A DNA stretch of 64,000 nt, from positions 218,226 through 282,225 of the forward strand of contig NZ_PCQA01000006.1 of the NCBI RefSeq assembly GCF_002979915.1. Direction: 5' to 3'. The translations under genes and the position numbers were made by a program. Source of the DNA: Arthrobacter sp. MYb213. Lineage in GTDB: Bacteria; Actinomycetota; Actinomycetes; Actinomycetales; Micrococcaceae. This document shows positions 1-8,230 of this stretch, in pieces (positions within the stretch are counted from its first letter, which is position 1; each line of letters starts with the position of its first letter). The notes under the pieces are model-generated. The model made no database searches, was not told the DNA's origin, and worked only from the letters and a program-made list of their open reading frames with translations.

Positions 1-2
1 AA

Positions 3-1358
3 AAAATCCGTGGCAGTTCGGTGGTCATGATTCTGCAAGATGCGCTGATGGCCTTAGACCCCTTGCGCCCGGTGGGACGTGAAATCGAAGATGTCCTGAA
101 AGAACACGGCACGCTGAACAGCAAAGCCCGCCGCGTCCAGGTGATCGAGGCTCTAGCCTCCGTGGATCTGCCGGATCCCGAGCGTCGCATGAAACAGCGC
201 AGCACCCAGCTTTCCGGTGGGATGCGTCAGCGCGTACTGATCGCTCAAGCACTGATTGGCGACCCACAAATTGTCATCGCCGACGAGGCCACTACCGCAC
301 TGGATTCTCGCCTCGCAGCCCTAGTACTTAAGCAGTTGGCAGCGCTCAAAAATGAGGGCCGTGCTGTATTGATGATCAGCCACGATCTGGCTCAAGTGGC
401 CCAACTGGCAGATCGCATCGCGGTGATGCGAGCCGGAAAAATCGTCGAGTCCGGGACCACGGAACAGATCTTGAACCACCCGCAACATGAATACACGCGC
501 ACTTTGTTGCGGGCCATCCCTTCGGGGGTGCCACGCTTTGCTCCCTTGAGCATCAAGGCCACAGCAAGTGAACCCCGCCAGTTGCCGCCGACCGAACCGG
601 ACACCACTCCCGCCTTGGTCGTAGAAAACCTGTCTAAGTCCTTCGCAAAGCACCCCGCCGTGATCGAGGCGGGCTTTGTGCTTCCCCGAGGTTCGACGCT
701 AGGCCTGGTGGGAGAATCTGGTTCAGGAAAAACCACTACTGCACGGATGATTCTTGGCTTAGAACGCCCGGATGCCGGCAGCGTCACCCTGCTCGGTGAG
801 CGTTTCGTCCCGCACAGCGAAGCAGCCCGGCGTAGCTTGCGAGAGAATATTGGCGCTATTTATCAGAACCCATTGGGCTCTTTTGATCCGCGCTACTCGG
901 TGGGCCAGATCCTCACCGATGCGTTATCTGCAGGTCGCAGCAAGCGCGCCTCAGGATACAAAGACCAGGTTGCCCGGCTACTGGAACAAGTGGAGTTGGA
1001 TCCCGCATTAAGCGGGCGTAATCCTCGTGAACTCTCCGGTGGACAACGCCAACGCCTGGCGATTGCCCGCGCGCTGGCACCGGAACCCCAGGTACTTGTA
1101 CTCGACGAACCAGTCTCCGCCTTGGACGTTTCGATTCAGGCAACCATTTTGGATCTGCTGGACCGATTACAACAAGAGACCGGAACCAGTTATCTGTTTA
1201 TCAGCCATGATCTGTCGGTCATCGAGCATATGAGCGATTTGGTAGCCGTGATGTATCAGGGCCGAATCGTCGAGCAGGGTAGCACTGCGGAAGTCTTCGG
1301 CGACCCTCAGCATGAATACACCCGGTCTCTACTGACAGCAATGCCGCGGCTGCGTTAG
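3..1358 (+). CDS. Dipeptide/oligopeptide ABC transporter, fused two-domain ATPase (5' end missing)
   Basis: This is the energising subunit of a peptide-type (Dpp/Opp/Nik-like) importer in which both nucleotide-binding domains sit on one chain. The open frame reaches the window edge without a start, so the first Walker A lies outside. The first domain retains the Q-loop (ILQDALMALDP), signature LSGGMRQR, Walker B IVIADEATTALD and switch ISHDL. The second domain is complete: GESGSGKTTT, IYQNPLGSFDP, LSGGQRQR, VLVLDEPVSALD and ISHDLSV. Each domain ends with the HEYTR-LL tail typical of oligopeptide ATPases. Binding protein and permeases are presumably upstream. The substrate cannot be read from this subunit. 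The last 28 bases of the gene plus flank are repeated at 2699-2726. Confidence 0.92.
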   Translation, partial: KIRGSSVVMILQDALMALDPLRPVGREIEDVLKEHGTLNSKARRVQVIEALASVDLPDPERRMKQRSTQLSGGMRQRVLIAQALIGDPQIVIADEATTALDSRLAALVLKQLAALKNEGRAVLMISHDLAQVAQLADRIAVMRAGKIVESGTTEQILNHPQHEYTRTLLRAIPSGVPRFAPLSIKATASEPRQLPPTEPDTTPALVVENLSKSFAKHPAVIEAGFVLPRGSTLGLVGESGSGKTTTARMILGLERPDAGSVTLLGERFVPHSEAARRSLRENIGAIYQNPLGSFDPRYSVGQILTDALSAGRSKRASGYKDQVARLLEQVELDPALSGRNPRELSGGQRQRLAIARALAPEPQVLVLDEPVSALDVSIQATILDLLDRLQQETGTSYLFISHDLSVIEHMSDLVAVMYQGRIVEQGSTAEVFGDPQHEYTRSLLTAMPRLR

Positions 1359-1359
1359 C
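1332..1359. repeat. 28-bp direct repeat, left copy
   Basis: The copy begins CTGACAGCAATG and covers the last codons and stop of the ABC ATPase gene. An identical copy lies at 2699-2726 on the other side of the toxin-antitoxin module. The arrangement resembles the att-type repeats left when an element integrates at, and restores, a gene's 3' end. Confidence 0.85.
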
Positions 1360-1672
1360 GCCGTAGCTGGTCCGCTCGATCGCTCAATAAGTTGCCAGCG
1401 ATTTCAATTTTCTCTGGTCGCAAGAATTTTTATCGCTTCGAGCAAGTTCTTATCATCAGATTGCAGAGCAGATGGTGCGACATCGTCGTTGTGCGGGCTT
1501 ACAAGGCCGTCATTTTCGCATTCAAATATCTCCTATATCAGCAGATCGTCACGGTGCCGAGAACGAAAAATGATCTCATCAGAGAGATCTTTTCCGCTCC
1601 AAGCTCTGACCATCCATAGGTATTGAGACACTTCCTATTCTAAATCTAGGTAGAAATCTATATAGTTTTTAT
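1360..1672. other. Intergenic, AT-rich leader of the toxin-antitoxin module
   Basis: About 310 bases without a convincing gene; a 75-codon open frame inside it has no ribosome site and no recognisable composition. The stretch is more AT-rich than the flanks. Runs such as TCTATATAGTTTTTAT just before the antitoxin start may contain its promoter, but no clean -35/-10 pair could be assigned. Confidence 0.5.
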
Positions 1673-1981
1673 ATGACCGCTCTCAGTATCACCGAAGCAT
1701 CCAAGGCAGGGATTTCAGCGCTCATCGCTACGGCAGAAGCTGGCCACGACGTTCCCTTGTCACGGCATGGAAAAGTCGTGGCTGAAGTAGTCTCTGCCAA
1801 AGAAATCGCTGAATTACGCCACAATAGGGAGCTGCTACGAGAGGCTGCGCTAGTCATGGCCCGCTTTGCCACTGATAGTGGTGTGCGCACTAGTTTGGAT
1901 CAAGCTATGGAATTATTTGGCTTAAGCCGTTCAGAACTTGAAGCAGAAAACGCTCAAGAGACCGCGTCTAAAAGTTCGTGA
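1673..1981 (+). CDS. Phd/YefM-family antitoxin
   Basis: A 102-residue protein with the Phd/YefM N-terminal fold: the opening TALSITEASKAGISALI and the later PLSRHGKVVAEVVS follow the usual 'SxTEAR..L..L...V..GE.V.ITRhGkPVAvlvs' pattern. The C-terminal 40 residues are helical and acidic, as expected for the part that wraps the toxin. It would dimerise, bind its own promoter and neutralise the RelE-like partner. The gene lies directly upstream of the toxin and its stop overlaps the toxin start. No SD sequence is visible upstream of the ATG, so the message may be close to leaderless. Confidence 0.82.
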   Translation: MTALSITEASKAGISALIATAEAGHDVPLSRHGKVVAEVVSAKEIAELRHNRELLREAALVMARFATDSGVRTSLDQAMELFGLSRSELEAENAQETASKSS

Positions 1982-2544
1982 AGCAACCGCAAAAACGGTT
2001 GTGTATCGTCCGACTAACCGAAGACGCAGTAGCTGACCTGTACCGGCTACACAAAAAAGACCCGAGCATTCTTCGTGCCGTATTTAAGACCATGCTACTG
2101 CTAGAGCATTCGCCTACTGCTGGCGAGCCTCTCCTTGGCGCCCTGGTTGGATTTCGAAAATTAGTTGTCGGCGATCGGGACTGGAGAATCGTTTGGCGCA
2201 TCACTGTAGATGCCACAGGGACCCCCATACTCGATATATCTGAAGTGTGGGCCGTCGGGGCACGTTCAGACGGTGCTATCTATGACGAGCTGACTTCCCG
2301 CGTTGCGCGTATGGGCGATGATCCCAAGATTCAGCCACTCAAAGATGTCATCATCCAAATGGGTAGACTCTATGAATCGGTCGAAGCGACTGCCGAACCC
2401 TCTAGGACACCAAGCATTCCAGGATGGATGGAGACTGCGCTGAAAGATCAGCTGCACCTGTCGGCGCAAGACATCTCGATACTTACAGAGCCACAAGCCC
2501 AAAAACTGCTCATGGAACATTGGTCCCAAAATCCTCGTCATTAA
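1978..2544 (+). CDS. RelE/ParE-superfamily toxin, long form
   Basis: The start is GTG overlapping the antitoxin stop (GTGA), the standard antitoxin-toxin coupling. The first ~95 residues read as a RelE-like fold: VRLTEDAVADLYRLHKKDP, then HSPTAGEPLLGALVGFRKLVVGDRDWRIVWRI, with the conserved 'gfRklrvGdyRvvy' strand. The protein is 188 residues, about twice the usual RelE size; the extra C-terminal half (from about residue 100) has no motif I recognise. RelE-type toxins cut mRNA on the ribosome, but that activity is only inferred. The module is bracketed by the 28-bp direct repeats. Confidence 0.78.
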   Translation: MKQPQKRLCIVRLTEDAVADLYRLHKKDPSILRAVFKTMLLLEHSPTAGEPLLGALVGFRKLVVGDRDWRIVWRITVDATGTPILDISEVWAVGARSDGAIYDELTSRVARMGDDPKIQPLKDVIIQMGRLYESVEATAEPSRTPSIPGWMETALKDQLHLSAQDISILTEPQAQKLLMEHWSQNPRH

Positions 2545-2698
2545 AACACTAGGTATCGCTAGAGACATTGAGCATCCGGGCGGAGCCGGTTCCTATCAGG
2601 GTCAAGTGGAAGGAACCGTGGAAACCTTATAAATCACACCCTAAACGTATGCCGAAATCAATGGCAGATTGGGGTGCAGGTAGTGTCCTTCCACCCTG

Positions 2699-2726
2699 CT
2701 GACAGCAATGCCGCGGCTGCGTTAGC
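2699..2726. repeat. 28-bp direct repeat, right copy
   Basis: Identical to 1332-1359 and re-encoding the tail LLTAMPRLR-stop of the ABC ATPase, although no reading frame leads into it here. The distance between the two copies is 1367 bases, which defines the putative inserted unit carrying the toxin-antitoxin genes. Confidence 0.85.
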
Positions 2727-2736
2727 AACCGCGGCA
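2709..2736. terminator. Possible bidirectional hairpin terminator
   Basis: TGCCGCGG and CCGCGGCA form an 8-bp perfect stem around a 12-base loop. It sits between the end of the plus-strand block and the convergent acyl-CoA ligase. Half of the stem is the direct repeat itself, so the hairpin would have belonged to the ABC gene before the insertion. No strong T-tract follows. Confidence 0.4.
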
Positions 2737-2756
2737 CCATCAGCCGTAAATTCGAT

Positions 2757-4445
2757 TTAGACTTTGTCGCTGAACTCTTCACGGACCTGCTTGCGCAAGA
2801 TCTTGCCCAGCATGGAGCGTGGCATCTCTTCGATAGCGACGATGCGCTTAGGCACCTTATAAGCGGCCAATTGACCGCGGCAGTGCTCGCGCAGTGCCGC
2901 CTCATCCAAGGTTGCCCCCTCGTCGAGTTGAACCGCTGCCACCACCATTTCACCCCCGCGTTCCAGCGCCTTGCCGAAGACCGCAGCGTCCGCAACATCT
3001 GCGTGTTGACGCAGTGCGTTTTCAACTTCAGTCGGTGACACGTTAAACCCGCCGGTGATAATCAGTTCCTTGGCCCGGTCCACAATCTGCGTGAAGCCAT
3101 CTTCGTCCACGGTGACCACGTCTCCGGTGTGCAGCCAGCCGTCTTCGGTCAGAGTTTTTGCGGTCTCTTCCGGGTTGTTCCAGTAGCCCGCAAATACCTG
3201 TGGTCCCTTGATCAGTAATTCGCCTGGTTCACCCTGAGCTACTTCTCGGCTCGGATCATCCACGTCGACTACCTTCATCAGGGTCGAGGGGAAAGGTACT
3301 CCAATGGTCCCGTTACGCCGCGAAGGATGAAATGGGTTACCCAAGGCCACCGGCGAGGACTCGGTCATCCCGTAGCCTTCCACCAATAAGCCGCCGGACA
3401 TCGATTCCCACAGTTCCACCACGTGATCTGGCAGGTTCATCGCCCCAGAGATGCAGTACTTCGCCGAGCGCAACGAGATACCCTGCTCTTTGGCTGCCAT
3501 CGCGGTGCGTTCATAAATGGGCGGAACCGCGCAGTACACGGTGGCCGGAGACTTCTTCCAGGCATCCAAGATTAGCTGCGGATCAAACTTCGGGAAGAGC
3601 ACCAATAGTCCTTGCTTCTTGATCCCGAAAGTCAGATACAAGGTCATACCAAAAGCGTGGAACATCGGCAGGATTGCGTAGAGAATTTCCTTGCCCTGCT
3701 GCGCACCTTCCATCCATGCTTCACCCTGCAATGCGTTGGAATACAAGTTGAAGTGCGTGAGCATCGCACCCTTGGGGCGTCCAGTGGTGCCCGAGGTGTA
3801 CTGGATAACCGCAAGGTCGTCCACGGTTGGGAATGGATGCTCGGAGCCCAAGCTTCCGGAGGCCAACAGCTGCTTCCAGGCCATGGTGCCGGCGGTGGGG
3901 GCGGTCAACGATTTTTTGGTTTCACGCAGTTTTTTCAGTGGAAGATTCAAGGCCATACGCTTGACCGCAGGGAAGGCTTCAAGCAGGTTCACCGCGATGA
4001 TCGTATCGATCTGCACGTCGCCGGGAAACTTCTGCACGCTGGAGACTACCTTGTCCCAGGCGATGACCACGCGTGCCTGGTGGTCTTCAAACTGGTGGCG
4101 AAGTTCGCGAGAGGTGTACAGCGGATTGTGCTCCACCACGACCGCGCCCAAACGCAGCACCGCATAAAAGGCGACCACGTGCTGTGGGCAATTCGGCAAG
4201 ATGAGAGCCACTCGGTCTCCGGCTTTCACACCGAGTTTGCGCAATCCTTCGGCTGCTTGCAAAACTTGTTCGCCAAGGTCCGCGTAGCTGACCTGGCGAC
4301 CGAAGAATTCGGTGGCCGGACTCTGACCGGCTTCGCGCACGGACCGCTCGAACATATGGCTCAACGATTCGGTGGGAAGCTCAATCTGTGCAGGAACGCC
4401 TGGCTGATAGTTAGCTACCCAGGCCGGTGCGGCAGTATTATCCAT
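2757..4445 (-). CDS. fadD: Long-chain acyl-CoA ligase (AMP-forming)
   Basis: An ANL-superfamily enzyme of about 560 residues that activates a fatty acid with ATP and CoA. The ATP/AMP motif YTSGTTGRPKGAM, the GYGMTESSP segment, the TGDV aspartate, the hinge RAKELIITGGFNVSP and the C-terminal catalytic lysine (SMLGKILRKQ) are all present, so the enzyme should be active. The frame is open upstream to a TTG at 4505; ATG codons at 4457 and 4445 fit family N-termini better (MDNTAAPAW). None has a strong SD. The gene stands alone and converges on the toxin-antitoxin insertion. Confidence 0.9.
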   Translation of the reverse strand: MDNTAAPAWVANYQPGVPAQIELPTESLSHMFERSVREAGQSPATEFFGRQVSYADLGEQVLQAAEGLRKLGVKAGDRVALILPNCPQHVVAFYAVLRLGAVVVEHNPLYTSRELRHQFEDHQARVVIAWDKVVSSVQKFPGDVQIDTIIAVNLLEAFPAVKRMALNLPLKKLRETKKSLTAPTAGTMAWKQLLASGSLGSEHPFPTVDDLAVIQYTSGTTGRPKGAMLTHFNLYSNALQGEAWMEGAQQGKEILYAILPMFHAFGMTLYLTFGIKKQGLLVLFPKFDPQLILDAWKKSPATVYCAVPPIYERTAMAAKEQGISLRSAKYCISGAMNLPDHVVELWESMSGGLLVEGYGMTESSPVALGNPFHPSRRNGTIGVPFPSTLMKVVDVDDPSREVAQGEPGELLIKGPQVFAGYWNNPEETAKTLTEDGWLHTGDVVTVDEDGFTQIVDRAKELIITGGFNVSPTEVENALRQHADVADAAVFGKALERGGEMVVAAVQLDEGATLDEAALREHCRGQLAAYKVPKRIVAIEEMPRSMLGKILRKQVREEFSDKV

Positions 4446-4551
4446 GACTCTAATCATGCCCGATACCGATGGTTTCGGGTTAAACGTCGAGGCTGAATCT
4501 CGCAAAATTTCTATTCAACTGACTGCCGGGAAAGCCGGGCCCTGCCGGGAT

Positions 4552-5478
4552 TTAGTGGGGTTGCGAATGATCTTCGGCGACCGGGGCCAGCGAAATTACG
4601 GCAGGTGAATCAATACTTTTCGGCACACGCTGGCCGGTGCGAGTGGCACCGATTCCTGCCAAAATTACCAGCGCAATGCCCACTATCGCGGCGGGACGTG
4701 GCACCTGGTGCAAGATCAGTAGTCCAACGGTCATCGCGATGGCCGGTTCCAGGCACATCAGCGTGCCGAAGGCCGCGGTGGTTAGCCGGCGCAATGCGAA
4801 GATTTCCAAACTAAACGGGATCACCGGCAATAACAATGCCAGTCCCACACCGATAACCAGGGTCTGCATGTCAATGGCAGCAAGCACGCCCGGACCTACC
4901 ATGAACGTTGCAGCGATGGCGGCCACTGGCATTGATACCGCCAAGGCGCCGACACCCTCGACCGCGTCCCCGGCTCGTTGGGTCAGCAGCACATACACCG
5001 CCCAGCAGACAGCTCCACCCAAGGCATAGAGCACGCCGGTCAGATCTACCGCACCATGCCACGGTTCGGTCAATCCAAGTACGCCTAGCGCGGCGATCAC
5101 AGCCCACCACCGGGCGGAGCCACGGCCTTGAATAATTGCCACCGCTAGCGGACCCATAAATTCAAGTGCGCTGGCGGTGCCCAGTGCAATGGTCTCCACT
5201 GACTTCATGAAGCTCACCGTCATACCTGCGGTAGCCAGACCCAAAAGCGCGCAGATCATCAACGTGTTTCGAGTGAATTTGAGCTTCCAAGGTCGGGCAA
5301 TAACAACCAGAATGACCGCGGCCCAGGCTAGGCGCAACCAGGCAACGGCCTCGGAACCAATGTTCTCAGCCAAGACGATAGAGGCGGCCAGTCCCAATTG
5401 GACACAACTCATCGCGCCGAAGGCCATCATTGAGCCCATCGAGGCGGAGCTGGGTGCGGGTACTGACCGGAAGTTCAT
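4552..5478 (-). CDS. EamA/RhtA-family exporter (DMT superfamily)
   Basis: A 308-residue integral membrane protein with about ten hydrophobic segments in two homologous halves. The segments around LRLAWAAVILV and GTASALEFMGPLAVAI, and the second-half ALRRLTTAAFGTLMCLEPAIA, match RhtA-type amino-acid (threonine/homoserine) exporters of the drug/metabolite transporter superfamily. It is divergent from a LysR regulator, the usual layout for an inducible exporter and its activator. The substrate is not determined by sequence. Confidence 0.85.
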   Translation of the reverse strand: MNFRSVPAPSSASMGSMMAFGAMSCVQLGLAASIVLAENIGSEAVAWLRLAWAAVILVVIARPWKLKFTRNTLMICALLGLATAGMTVSFMKSVETIALGTASALEFMGPLAVAIIQGRGSARWWAVIAALGVLGLTEPWHGAVDLTGVLYALGGAVCWAVYVLLTQRAGDAVEGVGALAVSMPVAAIAATFMVGPGVLAAIDMQTLVIGVGLALLLPVIPFSLEIFALRRLTTAAFGTLMCLEPAIAMTVGLLILHQVPRPAAIVGIALVILAGIGATRTGQRVPKSIDSPAVISLAPVAEDHSQPH

Positions 5479-5562
5479 AATTACCAGTAGAACTCACGCC
5501 GGCTATTCGCGTCCACGCGAGAATCTCGAACACACCATTCGGTAATCATGGACAATGACTTT

Positions 5563-6462
5563 ATGGAAACCCGCCGTTTACAGTACCTCTACGAACTATC
5601 ACGCATGGGCTCGATGCGCGCAGTGGCAGACATCCTGGGTGCCACCACCTCCACGGTCTCCCAACAAATCGCGCAGCTTTCCCGAGATGTAGGCGTCACT
5701 CTCATCGAATCGGAAGGTCGTGGGGTGCGGCTAACTCCGGCCGGTCTGCGGCTTGCCGAACATGCCCGCAGTATTTTGGCTGCCGTCGATTCGGCACGCC
5801 TGAGTCTTGATTCCGAAGCTGAGCCTGCCGGAACGGTGCGCGTGGCCGGATTTGCGACAGCGATTCGCCGGTCCTTGATGCCGATTATTGAGGATTTGGC
5901 CGTGCACCATCCGCGGGTAGATATTGTGGTGCTCGAACATGAACCCGCCGAGGCGCTGAACCAGTTAGCCGTCGATGGCATAGATCTGGCGCTGACCTAT
6001 GACTACAACTTGTCCCCGGAGCAGGTGGCCCCGGGAGTGGAAACGCTCGCCTTGTGGAGTAACGAGTGGGGTTTGGGCGTTCCTTCGGCGCTGGCAACGC
6101 CGTTCACCTCGCACCCCCTCGCTGCGGACGCCGCAACCGTCTTTGCCGCCTTCGCGCAGCATGACTGGATTGGCAATTCACGCAATATCGCCGACGAGAA
6201 GGTGTTGCGACTGATCTCCTCAATGTCCGGCTTCGAGCCGACGATGCGTCACCAGTCCGACAGCCTCGATCTGGTGGAAGACCTTATCTTGGCAAATCTT
6301 GGTGTGGGCCTGCTTCCGCGTGATCGTCCACCGCGCCAGGGGCTGACCATTTTGCAGTTAGCCAATCCGAACCTCGAGCTGCGCGCCTACGCCCGCACCC
6401 GTCAAGGACGAAGCACCTGGCCGGCCTTGGCTCTAGTTCTCCAGCGACTGCGCGGAGAATAG
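5563..6462 (+). CDS. LysR-family transcriptional regulator
   Basis: The N-terminal winged helix-turn-helix is clear (RRLQYLYELSRMGSMRAVADILG, then TTSTVSQQIAQLSRDVG and VRLTPAGLRLAEHA), followed by a periplasmic-binding-like effector domain from about residue 90. An in-frame ATG lies 15 bases upstream (5548); neither start has a good SD. The intergenic region shared with the EamA exporter gene is only about 85 bases, so this regulator probably controls the exporter and itself. The effector is unknown. Confidence 0.88.
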   Translation: METRRLQYLYELSRMGSMRAVADILGATTSTVSQQIAQLSRDVGVTLIESEGRGVRLTPAGLRLAEHARSILAAVDSARLSLDSEAEPAGTVRVAGFATAIRRSLMPIIEDLAVHHPRVDIVVLEHEPAEALNQLAVDGIDLALTYDYNLSPEQVAPGVETLALWSNEWGLGVPSALATPFTSHPLAADAATVFAAFAQHDWIGNSRNIADEKVLRLISSMSGFEPTMRHQSDSLDLVEDLILANLGVGLLPRDRPPRQGLTILQLANPNLELRAYARTRQGRSTWPALALVLQRLRGE

Positions 6463-6553
6463 GAATTATGTCCGGGACCTACCGCAGGAGCCACGAAAAT
6501 GTAGTGCCCGCCACATAGACTTCGACCAAGCGCATCTTATTCGAGGGGGATCG

Positions 6554-8230
6554 ATGGTCCACTGCATTCCGCAGGAGCCAGAATTTTCAGATGGCCAGTC
6601 GGCTGAAAAGGCGGTGTGGGAACAGCTGCGTCTTTCTTTGCCCGATGACGCGGTCCTTGCCCATTCGGTATCGGTGCGCCACGGCGCCGTGGAGCACGAG
6701 ATTGACCTGCTCATCTTGTGGCCCGGGGTCGGTCTTGCCGCCATCGAGGTCAAGGGCGGGTTAGTCGGTGTGGAAAATGGCGCCTGGTATCAGTCAGATG
6801 CCAAGGGCCGGCACCCGATGAAAGACCCGATGGCCCAGGTGCAAAGCGCCTCCCATGCGTTTAAGAAGTGGATAGCTGAGCAGACCGGCACCCCGTTGAA
6901 CAGCCGTTTTGCCCATATAGTCTGTCTTCCCTACACAGAAGTTCCAGCGGACTGGGCGAAGGCAGATCTTCCGCGTGATCTATTAATGGATCAAAAAGAT
7001 CTCCTGCACAGCGCCAATTCCGTGCGCCGTGCGATCCAAGAACAAGGTGGCGGTTATTCCGCCCTGGCGCCAGCCTTTGCGGACCGCATCTGCCGGCACC
7101 TCGCTGCCGACTTTGCACCCGAGCATTTACAGGCCTCCGAGGCGTTGGAAAATGAGGATCTTCAAGAGCATCTCACCGCACGCCAAGCTATTTTGCTAAG
7201 CGCCACACGTTCGCTTCCCCGAGTGAGATTTATTGGTGGCGCCGGGAGCGGTAAAACCTGGATGGCAGTTGAAAAGGCCAAGCAGTTGGCCAAGGATAAC
7301 GAGCGGGTGGGACTCTTTTGCTACAACAAGGGTCTTGGCCACTACCTGAAAAAGCAGGTCGGCTCTTGGCGCCAGAATAAGCCCGTACATGTGGGAGAGT
7401 TCCACGAGTATGCGCGCAGCCTCGGGGTGCCCGATGGCACCGGACAAGACTATTTTGATGTGCAAATGCCCCGGCTATTGCGCGAGCTGGCGCTGAAACT
7501 TCCCGAAGCGCAGAAACTCGACGCGATCATCGTCGATGAGGCTCAAGACTTTGCCCCCGAATGGTGGGAAGCGCTACTGGCCTGTACCAAAGACCCGTTA
7601 CAGGGCAAAATTTATGCCTTCATGGATGTGCGGCAAAACGTGTATCGGCGCTGGAACGGTGAGGACCTGGGAGCAAGCTTTGGCCCCGCGGCCGCGCTGG
7701 TTCCAATTCATGTTGATGACAACCTGCGCAACACCCGACGCATTGCGCAAACCTTCAAGAATCTTGCTGGAGATCAGGTCAAGCCCCGCGGCGGTCAGGG
7801 CATGCCGGTACGGTTCGTTTCCTGCGCCACCGAGGACGCGGTAGAACTGGCCTCGGACTGTGTTGATCCACTGATCGAAGAGGGATGGGCGAACAACCAG
7901 ATTGCGCTGCTCACCACCAACCGACGCCACCCTATCCATCAGGAACACTACGATCTAAACACCATAGATTCGGCATATTGGCCGGCCTTCCATGCGAATG
8001 AGGAAGAATTCTACGGGCACGTGCTCGGCTTCAAAGGCCTAGAACGGTCGGTAGTGGTGCTGTGCGTTAATGGGTTTAAAGATATGTCGCGTGCGGTCGA
8101 GCAACTCTATGTGGGGCTCTCGCGCGCCCGAAGTTTGCTGGTGGTCGTCGGTGACAAGGAACTAATTGATGAAGCCTGCGGCACCGAACTTCATGCAGCC
8201 CTCACCTCGGCAACACCTTGGTCTCCCTAG
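6554..8230 (+). CDS. NERD nuclease-like domain fused to UvrD-type helicase
   Basis: A 558-residue protein. Residues ~15-130 form a NERD domain (VEHEIDLLIL and the catalytic-type AAIEVKGG strand, i.e. the D...ExK restriction-nuclease pattern). From residue ~215 it becomes a superfamily 1 helicase-like ATPase: Walker A GGAGSGKT at 228-235, Walker B IIVDEAQDF, and the C-terminal VLGFKGLERSVVVL and LYVGLSRAR motifs of UvrD/Rep proteins. A strong SD (GAGGGGGATCG) sets the start. Its stop overlaps the convergent next gene by 3 bases. Such proteins occur in DNA repair and defence contexts, but there is no partner gene here. Confidence 0.85.
   Translation: MVHCIPQEPEFSDGQSAEKAVWEQLRLSLPDDAVLAHSVSVRHGAVEHEIDLLILWPGVGLAAIEVKGGLVGVENGAWYQSDAKGRHPMKDPMAQVQSASHAFKKWIAEQTGTPLNSRFAHIVCLPYTEVPADWAKADLPRDLLMDQKDLLHSANSVRRAIQEQGGGYSALAPAFADRICRHLAADFAPEHLQASEALENEDLQEHLTARQAILLSATRSLPRVRFIGGAGSGKTWMAVEKAKQLAKDNERVGLFCYNKGLGHYLKKQVGSWRQNKPVHVGEFHEYARSLGVPDGTGQDYFDVQMPRLLRELALKLPEAQKLDAIIVDEAQDFAPEWWEALLACTKDPLQGKIYAFMDVRQNVYRRWNGEDLGASFGPAAALVPIHVDDNLRNTRRIAQTFKNLAGDQVKPRGGQGMPVRFVSCATEDAVELASDCVDPLIEEGWANNQIALLTTNRRHPIHQEHYDLNTIDSAYWPAFHANEEEFYGHVLGFKGLERSVVVLCVNGFKDMSRAVEQLYVGLSRARSLLVVVGDKELIDEACGTELHAALTSATPWSP

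Noticed and set aside
1392..1619. 75-codon plus-strand ORF before the antitoxin
   Set aside because: No SD, no recognisable composition or motif, AT-rich intergenic sequence.
3612..4496. 294-codon plus-strand ORF
   Set aside because: Antisense shadow of the acyl-CoA ligase, whose motifs are all intact.
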